A DNA stretch of 64,000 nucleotides from contig NZ_JAEHFV010000001.1 in assembly GCF_016522065.1 (NCBI RefSeq), positions 310,001 through 374,000 on the forward strand, read 5' to 3'. Shown here one piece after another: positions 34,842 through 42,202 of the stretch; the first letter of the stretch is position 1, and each line of letters opens with the position of its first letter. This DNA is from Flavobacterium agrisoli (lineage in GTDB: Bacteria > Bacteroidota > Bacteroidia > Flavobacteriales > Flavobacteriaceae). Both the position numbers and the translations under genes were made by a program. The notes beneath the pieces were generated by a model. That model saw nothing but the letters and a program-made list of their open reading frames with translations. It had not been told where the DNA came from and did not search any database.

Positions 34842-35543
34842 ATGATTTTTACGGCTTTTATATTTGGTTTGTTAAGTAGTTTTCACTGCATCGGAATGTG
34901 CGGCCCTATTGCGGTTATGCTTCCGTTAGATCATCATAATGCTAAAAAAAAAGCGATACAATTAATCACTTATCATTTAGGAAGGTTAACAACGTATACC
35001 TTTATGGGTATTGTGTTCGGTTTGTTTGGCAGAGGTTTATTGGTGGCTGGTTTGCAACAAAATTTATCCATAATTATCGGTATTTTGATGATAGTTGTTA
35101 TTTTAATTCCGGAAAAAAAATTAGCTGGTTACAATTTATCGAGACCTGTTTTTAGCTTTGTTGGGAAAATAAAATCAAAACTCGGAAAGCAATTTCAAAA
35201 CAAAAGCTACAGTTCTATTTTTACAATTGGCATTTTAAACGGAATGTTGCCCTGCGGAATGGTGTATGTGGGTTTATTTGGCGCTTTGGCTATGCAAAGT
35301 GTAAGTTGGGGTGCTGTTTACATGCTGGCATTTGGTTTAGGAACATTGCCTTTAATGAGCGCTGTAGTTTATTTAAAGGAATTTATTTCGGTTTCTTTTA
35401 GAAATAAAATCCAAAAAATAATTCCATATGTTGGGGTTTGCATCGGAATTTTATTTATTCTTCGGGGTTTAGGCTTAGGAATTCCTTATATTTCACCTTC
35501 TTCAGTAAGTTTGTTTGTTCAAGAAATTCCACATTGTCGTTAG
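34842..35543 (+). CDS. Sulfite exporter TauE/SafE-family membrane protein of the cco operon
   Basis: The 233-residue protein has six predicted helices. It starts with the conserved FGLLSSFHCIGMCGPIAVML and repeats a similar half as FTIGILNGMLPCGMVYVGLF; both carry the Cys-Gly pattern seen in DsbD/CcdA-like and copper-handling relatives. In Bacteroidota and Proteobacteria this paralogue (often called CcoH2 or FixI-associated) closes cbb3 clusters, so a role in copper or thiol delivery to the oxidase is more likely than sulfite export. It starts 21 bp after ccoH. Its stop overlaps that of the convergent UDG gene by four bases. Confidence 0.85.
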   Translation: MIFTAFIFGLLSSFHCIGMCGPIAVMLPLDHHNAKKKAIQLITYHLGRLTTYTFMGIVFGLFGRGLLVAGLQQNLSIIIGILMIVVILIPEKKLAGYNLSRPVFSFVGKIKSKLGKQFQNKSYSSIFTIGILNGMLPCGMVYVGLFGALAMQSVSWGAVYMLAFGLGTLPLMSAVVYLKEFISVSFRNKIQKIIPYVGVCIGILFILRGLGLGIPYISPSSVSLFVQEIPHCR

Positions 35544-36118
35544 TCTTTAAAAAGAATTTGATGCACTATTTTTTGTAATTCGGGTATAATTGTAGTTTCA
35601 AACCAAGGATTTTTTTTCAGCCATATTCGGTTACGAGGAGATGGATGTACCAACGGAAAATAATCAGGTAAAAAAGATTCAAAATGACTTACGTTTTCGG
35701 TAATGGTTTTATAGGCTTTTTTTTGAAGGTAATATTTCATTGCAAATTGCCCAATCAAAATAATTAATTCCGGATTTTCGATTGCTTCAAAAAGGGGAGG
35801 ATGCCAAGTAGGAGCACATTCTTTTCGAGGTGGAACATCACCATATTTTTCGCTGCCTGGAAAACAAAATCCCATCGGAATTAAAGCAAAATTAGAGGTG
35901 TCGTAAAATTGTTCTCTCGAAACCCCCAACCAATTTCTTAAGTTATCGCCACTCATATCATTCCAAGGTGTAAGGCTATCATGCGCTTTTCGTCCAGGTG
36001 CCTGACCAACAATTATAATTTTACTTTTAGAGCTTGCCGCCATTACTGGTCTAGGAGCGATAGGCAAAAACTCTTGACATAAAGTGCAATCTTTAATTTT
36101 TTTTAAAAGTTCGTCCAT
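35540..36118 (-). CDS. Uracil-DNA glycosylase family protein (Fe-S type, family 4-like)
   Basis: This 192-residue protein probably removes uracil from DNA. Motif A is IIIVGQAPGRKAHDSLTP and motif B is LVHPSPRNRIW. Cysteines C11, C14 (CTLC), C85 (GFCFPG) and C101 (KECAPTW) have the spacing of the [4Fe-4S] cluster of family 4/5 glycosylases. It begins 2 bp downstream of hemN on the same strand, so it should be on the FNR-driven hemN transcript. Convergent with the TauE/SafE-like gene. Confidence 0.88.
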   Translation of the reverse strand: MDELLKKIKDCTLCQEFLPIAPRPVMAASSKSKIIIVGQAPGRKAHDSLTPWNDMSGDNLRNWLGVSREQFYDTSNFALIPMGFCFPGSEKYGDVPPRKECAPTWHPPLFEAIENPELIILIGQFAMKYYLQKKAYKTITENVSHFESFLPDYFPLVHPSPRNRIWLKKNPWFETTIIPELQKIVHQILFKD

Positions 36119-36120
36119 AA

Positions 36121-37485
36121 TTATATTGTCATCGAAAATAAAGGTGTTTCAGGAATTTTTCTTTTTAATCGCAAATCAAAAGCCATGCAAATATTATGGA
36201 CAAATGCTTTTCCCTTTGCAGTAATTTTAAGTGATGAAGGATCAATTGTAACGAGATGATCTTTTTCCATTTCACGTAACTGTGCTAAAATATCTGGCAA
36301 TTCGGGTAAATTGTTATCCTTTTCTGACCACGAGGTTTCAAAATGACACATTAAATTTAGGATATGTTGGCGAATAATAAGGTCTTCTTCCGTTAAAATA
36401 TGTCCTCTATCAATAGGTAATAAATTATTTTTTAAAAGTTTGTAATAATCCTCGATTGACTTTACATTTTGAGCAAAACTATACCAAGTATCACCAATAG
36501 AAGAGACTCCCAAACCAATCATTAGTTGTGTTTTTGAGGCACTATATCCCATAAAATTGCGATGTAGGTTTTTATTTTTCATGGCTTGATGCAAGCTGTC
36601 TTTGGCTAAAGCAAAATGATCCATTCCAATTTCGTGATAACCATAATCTCCCAATAATTTTTTTCCGAACTCGTACAAAGCTCTTTTGTCATTCTCTTTT
36701 GGTAAATTTTTCTCATCATAACCACGTTGCCCATTTCCTTTTATCCAAGGAACATGTGCATAGCTATAAAATGCCAATCGGTCGGGCTGTAATGCTTGTG
36801 TTTTTTCGATAGTATCTTTTACGTCGTCTATTTTTTGAAAAGGGAGTCCAAAAACTAAATCATGACCAATAGAAGTGTAGCCCAATTCTTTTGCCCACAA
36901 AGTCACTTTAGCAACATTATGAAAAGGCTGAATTCGGTTAATTGCTTTTTGCACTTCTTCGGCATAATCTTGAACGCCAAAACTAACTCTTCTAAAACCC
37001 AAATCGTATAATGTTTTTAAGTGCTCGTAGGTAGTATTATTGGGATGACCTTCAAAACTGAATTCGTAATCAGGAGCTTTTGTTGCGGTAATTAAAATGC
37101 CCTCAATTAATTTTTTTAAATTTTCCGGCTTAAAAAAAGTGGGAGTACCACCACCTAAGTGAATTTCTTTGATAATAGGCTTTTGATGTACTAAATCACA
37201 GTATAAAATCCATTCTTTTAAAACAGCATTAATGTAGTCGTTTTCTACATGGTGATTTTTGGTTATGCGTTTAGTGCAACCGCAAAACGTACACATACTT
37301 TCACAAAACGGCAAATGGATATACAAACTGATTCCATCGTTAGCGTTACTTTCGGCAAATGATTTTTGAAAAGTTTGCAGCCATTGACAGTAGCTAAAAT
37401 CGGTTTCGTTCCAAAACGGAACTGTGGGATAACTCGTATAACGAGCACCAGGAACATTGTATTTTTGAATAAGAGAAGTTGCCAT
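36121..37485 (-). CDS. hemN: Oxygen-independent coproporphyrinogen III oxidase
   Basis: HemN is a radical-SAM enzyme that converts coproporphyrinogen III to protoporphyrinogen IX without O2. The ATG at 37485 gives 454 residues; a TTG at 37494 would add three. C61, C65, C68 and C70 form CESMCTFCGC, the HemN cluster motif with its extra cysteine. IHLGGGTPTFFKPENLKKL binds SAM, and RVSFGVQDY and YTSIGHDLVFGLPFQ follow. Its promoter has an FNR-type box, consistent with oxygen-limited expression. It supplies haem for the nearby oxidase. Confidence 0.96.
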   Translation of the reverse strand: MATSLIQKYNVPGARYTSYPTVPFWNETDFSYCQWLQTFQKSFAESNANDGISLYIHLPFCESMCTFCGCTKRITKNHHVENDYINAVLKEWILYCDLVHQKPIIKEIHLGGGTPTFFKPENLKKLIEGILITATKAPDYEFSFEGHPNNTTYEHLKTLYDLGFRRVSFGVQDYAEEVQKAINRIQPFHNVAKVTLWAKELGYTSIGHDLVFGLPFQKIDDVKDTIEKTQALQPDRLAFYSYAHVPWIKGNGQRGYDEKNLPKENDKRALYEFGKKLLGDYGYHEIGMDHFALAKDSLHQAMKNKNLHRNFMGYSASKTQLMIGLGVSSIGDTWYSFAQNVKSIEDYYKLLKNNLLPIDRGHILTEEDLIIRQHILNLMCHFETSWSEKDNNLPELPDILAQLREMEKDHLVTIDPSSLKITAKGKAFVHNICMAFDLRLKRKIPETPLFSMTI

Positions 37486-37505
37486 AATTGCCAATATTGT
37501 TATGA

Positions 37506-37513
37506 CAAATTTA
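37506..37513 (-). promoter_or_regulatory. -7 element (TAAATTTG) of hemN
   Basis: The complement reads TAAATTTG, an exact TAnnTTTG match. Transcription near 37501 would leave a leader of about 16 nt before the ATG at 37485. Confidence 0.7.
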
Positions 37514-37535
37514 GAGGCTAAGGGTCTGACTAACT

Positions 37536-37549
37536 ATGATAATTATCAG
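37536..37549 (-). promoter_or_regulatory. FNR-type box upstream of hemN
   Basis: On the minus strand this reads CTGATAATTATCAT with the full TGAT-N4-ATCA core. The centre (37542.5) is exactly 36.5 bp from the G of the hemN -7 element, as in the two cco promoters. Confidence 0.82.
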
Positions 37550-37553
37550 CAAT

Positions 37554-37595
37554 AAAGAATATAAAAGAGAAAAAAAGCGCTCTTTTATATTCTTT
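37554..37595 (-). terminator. Long hairpin after the DoxX gene
   Basis: A perfect 16-bp stem (37554-37569 and 37580-37595, AAAGAATATAAAAGAG/CTCTTTTATATTCTTT) has a 10-nt loop. It lies between the DoxX stop codon and the hemN FNR box, with T-rich sequence on the downstream side of the minus strand. Confidence 0.75.
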
Positions 37596-37608
37596 TAATT
37601 TCAATTAT

Positions 37609-38031
37609 TTATTGATTCATTTTGAAATAATAATCAGCCGAATGTTTACCGCTACCGTAAACAAAGAAAAAAATACAAACTAATAATGCAATTAAAGCTA
37701 CAATAAGATGTTCGGAGGTACGTGTTCCTAAAATATTAACAAATACAGCTCCTAACAAAATCGGGATTTGTGCTGCCGTTGCCCATCGGGTTAATAATCC
37801 GAAAGCAATCATAATTCCACCAATCATGTGCGCGGGGGCAATGTAATGCAACAAAAACATTCCGCCACCAAACCTATCAATTGGGGAAATTAATTCTTGT
37901 AAATAATGCGCATTACTTACAAAAGAAATTCCTTTCATAAATAAAAAAACGCCAAAAACTATCCGAAATAAATCGAGCGAAAAATAAGTATGCGAATTTG
38001 CCCACTTATTCATTTTTTTTACACTTTCCAT
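37609..38031 (-). CDS. DoxX family membrane protein
   Basis: The 140-residue protein has four hydrophobic segments (LDLFRIVFGVFLFMKGISF, LLHYIAPAHMIGGIMIAFGL, TAAQIPILLGAVFVNILG, LIVALIALLVCIFFFVYG) and fits the DoxX fold. Family members are small membrane proteins linked to quinol or sulfur oxidation and oxidative-stress complexes; no specific reaction can be assigned. It is monocistronic, with a hairpin after it and a 117-bp gap to the carboxylase gene. Confidence 0.85.
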   Translation of the reverse strand: MESVKKMNKWANSHTYFSLDLFRIVFGVFLFMKGISFVSNAHYLQELISPIDRFGGGMFLLHYIAPAHMIGGIMIAFGLLTRWATAAQIPILLGAVFVNILGTRTSEHLIVALIALLVCIFFFVYGSGKHSADYYFKMNQ

Positions 38032-38148
38032 ATCTATCAGAATTTAATAAAAACAACAACTAATTTACTGATTTTTAATAATATGTAAAAAATTTAAGCG
38101 TTAAAAAATGAAAATAAAAATTTAAAGACGTTATACTTACAGAATTGT

Positions 38149-39777
38149 TTAAACTTGAATAACCCCCAAATTAAATGGTTTTTGAATAGGCGCTTGATTG
38201 GCCGCTTCAATACCCATAGACAGCCAAGTTCGGGTTTCGAGCGGATCTATAATAGCATCTGTCCAAAGGCGAGCAGCAGCATAATATGGCGAGGTTTGTT
38301 CATCATACCGTCCTTTAATTTTAGAAAAAAGCTCCTTTTCTTTAGCTTCATCTATTTCTTCGCCTTTATTTTTGAGAGCCGAAGCTTCAATTTGAGTTAT
38401 AACTTTTGCAGCTTGTGTTCCCCCCATAACAGCCAATTCGGCACTTGGCCACGCAAAAATTAATCTAGGATCAAAAGCTTTTCCGCACATAGCATAATTT
38501 CCGGCTCCGTAGGAATTTCCAATAATTACTGTAAATTTCGGCACAACCGAATTGCTAACAGCATTAACCATTTTGGCTCCGTCTTTGATAATTCCGCCAT
38601 GTTCCGATTTTGAACCAACCATGAAACCCGTTACATCTTGAAGGAAAACAAGCGGAATTTTTTTCTGATTACAATTGGCAATAAAACGAGTGGCTTTATC
38701 GGCACTATCAGAGTATATAACACCTCCAAATTGCATTTCGCCTTTGGCTGTTTTTACTACTTTTCGTTGATTGGCCACAATTCCCACTGCCCAACCTTCA
38801 ATACGAGCATACCCTGTAATTAAGGTTTGTCCATAATTTTCTTTATAAGCTTCAAATTCGGAATTATCGACCAATCTATTGATGATCTCCATCATATCGT
38901 ATTGTTCGTTTCGGGCTTTAGGCAAAATTCCGTAAATATCTTCTGGATTTAATTTAGGTGAAACCGATTGAATTTTATTGAAACCAGCCTGATCAAAAGA
39001 ACCAATTTTAGAAACAATATTTTTTATTTTATCTAAGGCAGCCGCATCATTTTCGGCTTTGTAGTCGGTCACACCCGAAATTTCACAATGCGTGGTAGCG
39101 CCGCCAAGGGTTTCGTTATCAATAGTTTCTCCAATAGCGGCTTTTACTAAATAACTTCCAGCCAAAAAAATACTGCCTGTTTTGTCTACAATCAATGCTT
39201 CGTCGCTCATTATCGGAAGGTAAGCGCCACCGGCGACACAACTCCCCATAACTGCTGCTATTTGGGTAATTCCCATACTGCTCATTTGAGCGTTGTTTCT
39301 AAAAATTCGGCCAAAATGTTCTTTATCCGGAAAAATTTCATCTTGCATTGGTAAATAAACACCTGCGCTATCTACTAAATAAATAATAGGAAGCCTGTTT
39401 TCCATTGCGATTTCCTGCGCGCGAAGGTTTTTTTTACCGCTTATAGGAAACCAAGCACCTGCTTTTACAGTAGCATCGTTGGCTACAACAATACATTGTT
39501 TTCCTTGTATATATCCAATTTTTACAACCACTCCTCCCGAAGGGCATCCGCCGTGTTCGGCATACATTCCTTCTCCGGCAAAAGAGCCAATTTCAATCAC
39601 TTCGGCATTTTTATCCAATAAATAATCAATACGTTCTCTGGCAGTCATTTTGCCTTCTTTGTGAAGTTTTTCTATTCTTTTTTCTCCACCTCCGAGCTTA
39701 ACTTTCGAGAATTTTTTTCTTAAATCGGCAAGAAGTAATTTATTGTGATCTTCGTTTTTATTGAAGTTTAAATCCAT
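38149..39777 (-). CDS. Acyl-CoA carboxylase beta (carboxyltransferase) subunit
   Basis: This 542-residue biotin-dependent carboxyltransferase subunit is of the propionyl-CoA or methylcrotonyl-CoA type. Evidence: KMTARERIDYLLDKNAEVIEIG near the N-terminus, VSGGVV-type CoA loop GGCPSGGVVVKIGYIQGK, LVDSAGVYLPMQDEIFPDK, and the C-terminal IPLVFLQDVTGFMVGSKSE and IIGNSYGAGNYAMCGKAFDP. The ATG at 39777 is the conserved start (MDLNFNKNEDH); an upstream ATG adds seven residues. The alpha biotin-carboxylase subunit is not in the window. The residues YLPMQDEIF favour the methylcrotonyl-CoA group, but substrate choice is uncertain. Confidence 0.9.
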   Translation of the reverse strand: MDLNFNKNEDHNKLLLADLRKKFSKVKLGGGEKRIEKLHKEGKMTARERIDYLLDKNAEVIEIGSFAGEGMYAEHGGCPSGGVVVKIGYIQGKQCIVVANDATVKAGAWFPISGKKNLRAQEIAMENRLPIIYLVDSAGVYLPMQDEIFPDKEHFGRIFRNNAQMSSMGITQIAAVMGSCVAGGAYLPIMSDEALIVDKTGSIFLAGSYLVKAAIGETIDNETLGGATTHCEISGVTDYKAENDAAALDKIKNIVSKIGSFDQAGFNKIQSVSPKLNPEDIYGILPKARNEQYDMMEIINRLVDNSEFEAYKENYGQTLITGYARIEGWAVGIVANQRKVVKTAKGEMQFGGVIYSDSADKATRFIANCNQKKIPLVFLQDVTGFMVGSKSEHGGIIKDGAKMVNAVSNSVVPKFTVIIGNSYGAGNYAMCGKAFDPRLIFAWPSAELAVMGGTQAAKVITQIEASALKNKGEEIDEAKEKELFSKIKGRYDEQTSPYYAAARLWTDAIIDPLETRTWLSMGIEAANQAPIQKPFNLGVIQV

Positions 39778-39873
39778 AGTTATAAAGTATATTTTCAAAA
39801 AATGTCTTGGCTAATTTACAAATTCTAAAAGGATAAAAACGATTCTGAGTACGGAATCAGATTATATAAAATG

Positions 39874-39901
39874 AAAAAGACAGAAGAAAACTTCTGCCTT
39901 T
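39874..39901 (-). terminator. Terminator after prfB
   Basis: On the minus strand AAAGGCAGAAG pairs with CTTCTGTCTTT around a TTTT loop, one pair being G-U. On the plus strand that pair would be an A-C mismatch, so the hairpin favours the minus-strand RNA, just after the prfB stop. Confidence 0.75.
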
Positions 39902-39919
39902 AAAAATGGTTGAATATTA

Positions 39920-41018
39920 TTATTCGGTTTCTTTTTGTCCCATCATCATTAAAAAAGCCTTTAAGAACGCATCAATTTCTCCGTTCATAACACCATCAAC
40001 ATCGCTGGTTTCGTATCCAGTTCGAACATCTTTAACCAATTTATAGGGTTGCATTACGTAATTTCGAATTTGTGAACCCCATTCAATTTTCATTTTACCG
40101 GCCTCAATATCGGCGCGCTGTTCTTGGCGTTTTTTTAATTCAATTTCATATAATTGCGAGCGTAACATTTGCATGGCACGTTGACGGTTGTCTTGCTGCG
40201 AACGAGTTTCGGAACATTGAATTTGAATTCCGGTTGGTTTATGCACCAATTGTACCTTTGTTTCTACTTTGTTCACATTTTGTCCACCAGCACCGCTCGA
40301 TCTAGAAGTGGTTATTTCGATATCAGCTGGATTAATGTCAATTTCGATACTATCATCAACCAAAGGATACACATAAACCGACACAAACGAAGTATGGCGT
40401 TTGGCATTACTATCAAAAGGGGAAATGCGCACCAAGCGATGAACACCATTTTCTCCTTTTAAATAACCAAATGAATAATCGCCTTCAAATTCTAGCGTAA
40501 CCGTTTTTATACCCGCAACATCGCCTTCTTGAAAGTTGAGTTCTTTAATTTTATAGCCATTTTTTTCGCCCCACATCATATACATTCGCATTAACATAGA
40601 GGCCCAATCGCAACTTTCGGTACCACCAGCTCCGGCTGTAATTTGTACAACAGCGCTCAAACTATCACCTTCGTCCGAAAGCATGTTTTTAAATTCGATG
40701 TTTTCGATATGCGTTTCGGTAGCAAAAAACTGTTGGTCTAGTTCCTCGGCCGTAAGTTCGCCTTCTTTGTAAAACTCATAAGCCAGCTGTAATTCTTCAT
40801 TTAGTGTAATGGCTTTGTCGTAATCTTCAATCCATTTTTTCTTGTTTCGAAGATTTTTGATAATTATTTCGGCTTCTTTAGCATTGTCCCAAAAATTAGG
40901 TGCAAAAGTTTTTTCTTCTTCGTTTGCAATTTCAATTAGTTTAGCATCAACGTCAAAGATACCTCCTCAACGCACCAAGGCGCTCCACAATACCTTTTAT
41001 TTGTTCGGCTGTTGTCAT
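39920..41018 (-). CDS. prfB: Peptide chain release factor 2, expressed by programmed +1 frameshift
   Basis: RF2 ends translation at UGA and UAA. The gene is split. ATG at 41016-41018 starts a 21-codon zero-frame segment (41018-40956) that ends at an in-frame TGA (40955-40953). Skipping the T at 40955 continues in the +1 frame (40954-39920, 344 codons plus stop), giving 365 residues, the normal RF2 length. Visible motifs are the RF2-type tripeptide in [16 protein letters not shown] and the catalytic GGQ in [20 protein letters not shown]. Low RF2 slows termination at the TGA and promotes frameshifting, so the gene regulates itself. It should not be called a pseudogene or given the truncated ATG start at 40684. 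Confidence 0.96.
40952..40970 (-). promoter_or_regulatory. prfB programmed +1 frameshift site
   Basis: On the minus strand TTG-AGG-AGG-TAT-CTT-TGA-C contains the Shine-Dalgarno-like AGGAGG (complement of 40962-40967) at the same distance from CTT-TGA-C as in E. coli prfB. The ribosome slips from CTT to TTT, bypassing TGA. Confidence 0.95.
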
Positions 41019-41119
41019 AAATTAATACTTTTTTTATAAGATTCTTAAGTAACTTTCGTTTAAAATTTCGGGAGTAGTAAATCCTTTGCAAAATAAGAGG
41101 AATTACTTGTCCGAATATG

Positions 41120-41127
41120 TATTTTTG
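41120..41127 (+). promoter_or_regulatory. Candidate -7 element (TATTTTTG) of the threonine aldolase gene
   Basis: TATTTTTG fits TAnnTTTG and lies 31 bp before the ATG at 41159, giving a leader of about 25 nt. No clear -33 element is visible. Confidence 0.45.
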
Positions 41128-41158
41128 TATCACAAAAGTAAGATTTAGTTTTTAGAAT

Positions 41159-42184
41159 ATGGAAATAAATTTAGTAAGCGATACCATCACCAAACCAAGC
41201 ATCGAAATGCTTCATTATATGTTTAATGCGCAAGTAGGCGATGATGTTTACAAACAAGACCCTACCGTTATTGCATTAGAGAATAAAGTGGCAGCTCTGT
41301 TTGGAATGGAAGCTGGACTTTTTTTTGCGTCGGGGACTATGGCCAATCAGGCGGCAATTAAATTGCATACGCAACCGGGTGAGCAACTTATAGCTGATAA
41401 ATATGCGCATGTTTTTAATTATGAAGGCGGAGGTGTTTCGTTTAATAGCGGTGTTTCTTGTTGTTTGTTGGATGGAAATCGCGGAATGATTACGGCCGAG
41501 CAAGTAGAAAGTGCTATTAACGATCCCGAATTTTATCACAGTCCGTTAACGAGTTTGGTATGCATTGAAAATACCACCAATAAAGGAGGAGGAGCGTGTT
41601 ATGAAATTGAAGAATTGATTAAAATAAAACGTGTTTGCGAAAAACATGGCTTGAAATACCATTTAGATGGAGCCCGAATTTGGAATGCTTTGATAGCAAA
41701 AAAACAAAATCCAAAAGACTTTGGTCGTTTATTCGATACTATTTCGGTTTGTTTATCAAAAGGTTTGGGGGCACCGGTTGGTTCGGTTCTACTTGGAACC
41801 AAAGCCGATATGAAAAAAGCATTGCGTATTCGTAAAATTTTAGGGGGCGGAATGCGACAAATTGGCTATTTGGCAGCAGCAGGTATTTATGCTTTAGACC
41901 ACAATATTCAGCATTTAGCTAATGATCATAAAAAAGCACAGGAAATAGGAGCTGTTTTAAGAACTAAAAATTGGGTAGCCAATGTAGAACCGATAGAAAC
42001 CAATATTCTAATTTTTACAGTTCAAAAACAATACGACGAACGTTGGATTATTGAAAAACTACAACAAAAAAATATTTTTATTAGTGCAATGGGACAAGGA
42101 AAACTCCGAATTGTGACCCATTTGGATTATCGTACGGTAATGCATACGTATGTTTTAGAAACACTACAAAAATTGGATTTTTAA
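41159..42184 (+). CDS. Low-specificity L-threonine aldolase family (GntG-type PLP-dependent)
   Basis: This PLP enzyme cleaves L-threonine or L-allo-threonine into glycine and acetaldehyde. The 341-residue protein begins INLVSDTITKPSIEMLHYM. PLP-contact segments are LFFASGTMANQAAIK and YHLDGARIWNAL, and the Schiff-base lysine K201 lies in VCLSKGLGAPVGSVLLG. ILGGGMRQIGYLAAAGIYAL is conserved in the fold-type I aldolases. It is monocistronic and convergent with the histidine kinase gene. Confidence 0.92.
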   Translation: MEINLVSDTITKPSIEMLHYMFNAQVGDDVYKQDPTVIALENKVAALFGMEAGLFFASGTMANQAAIKLHTQPGEQLIADKYAHVFNYEGGGVSFNSGVSCCLLDGNRGMITAEQVESAINDPEFYHSPLTSLVCIENTTNKGGGACYEIEELIKIKRVCEKHGLKYHLDGARIWNALIAKKQNPKDFGRLFDTISVCLSKGLGAPVGSVLLGTKADMKKALRIRKILGGGMRQIGYLAAAGIYALDHNIQHLANDHKKAQEIGAVLRTKNWVANVEPIETNILIFTVQKQYDERWIIEKLQQKNIFISAMGQGKLRIVTHLDYRTVMHTYVLETLQKLDF

Positions 42185-42202
42185 TTTAAAAAGTATAAAG
42201 AA

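Noticed and set aside
40953..41018. prfB as a pseudogene or as a short protein starting at ATG 40684
   Set aside because: The in-frame TGA sits in a perfect RF2 frameshift site and the +1 frame restores a full-length, motif-complete RF2.
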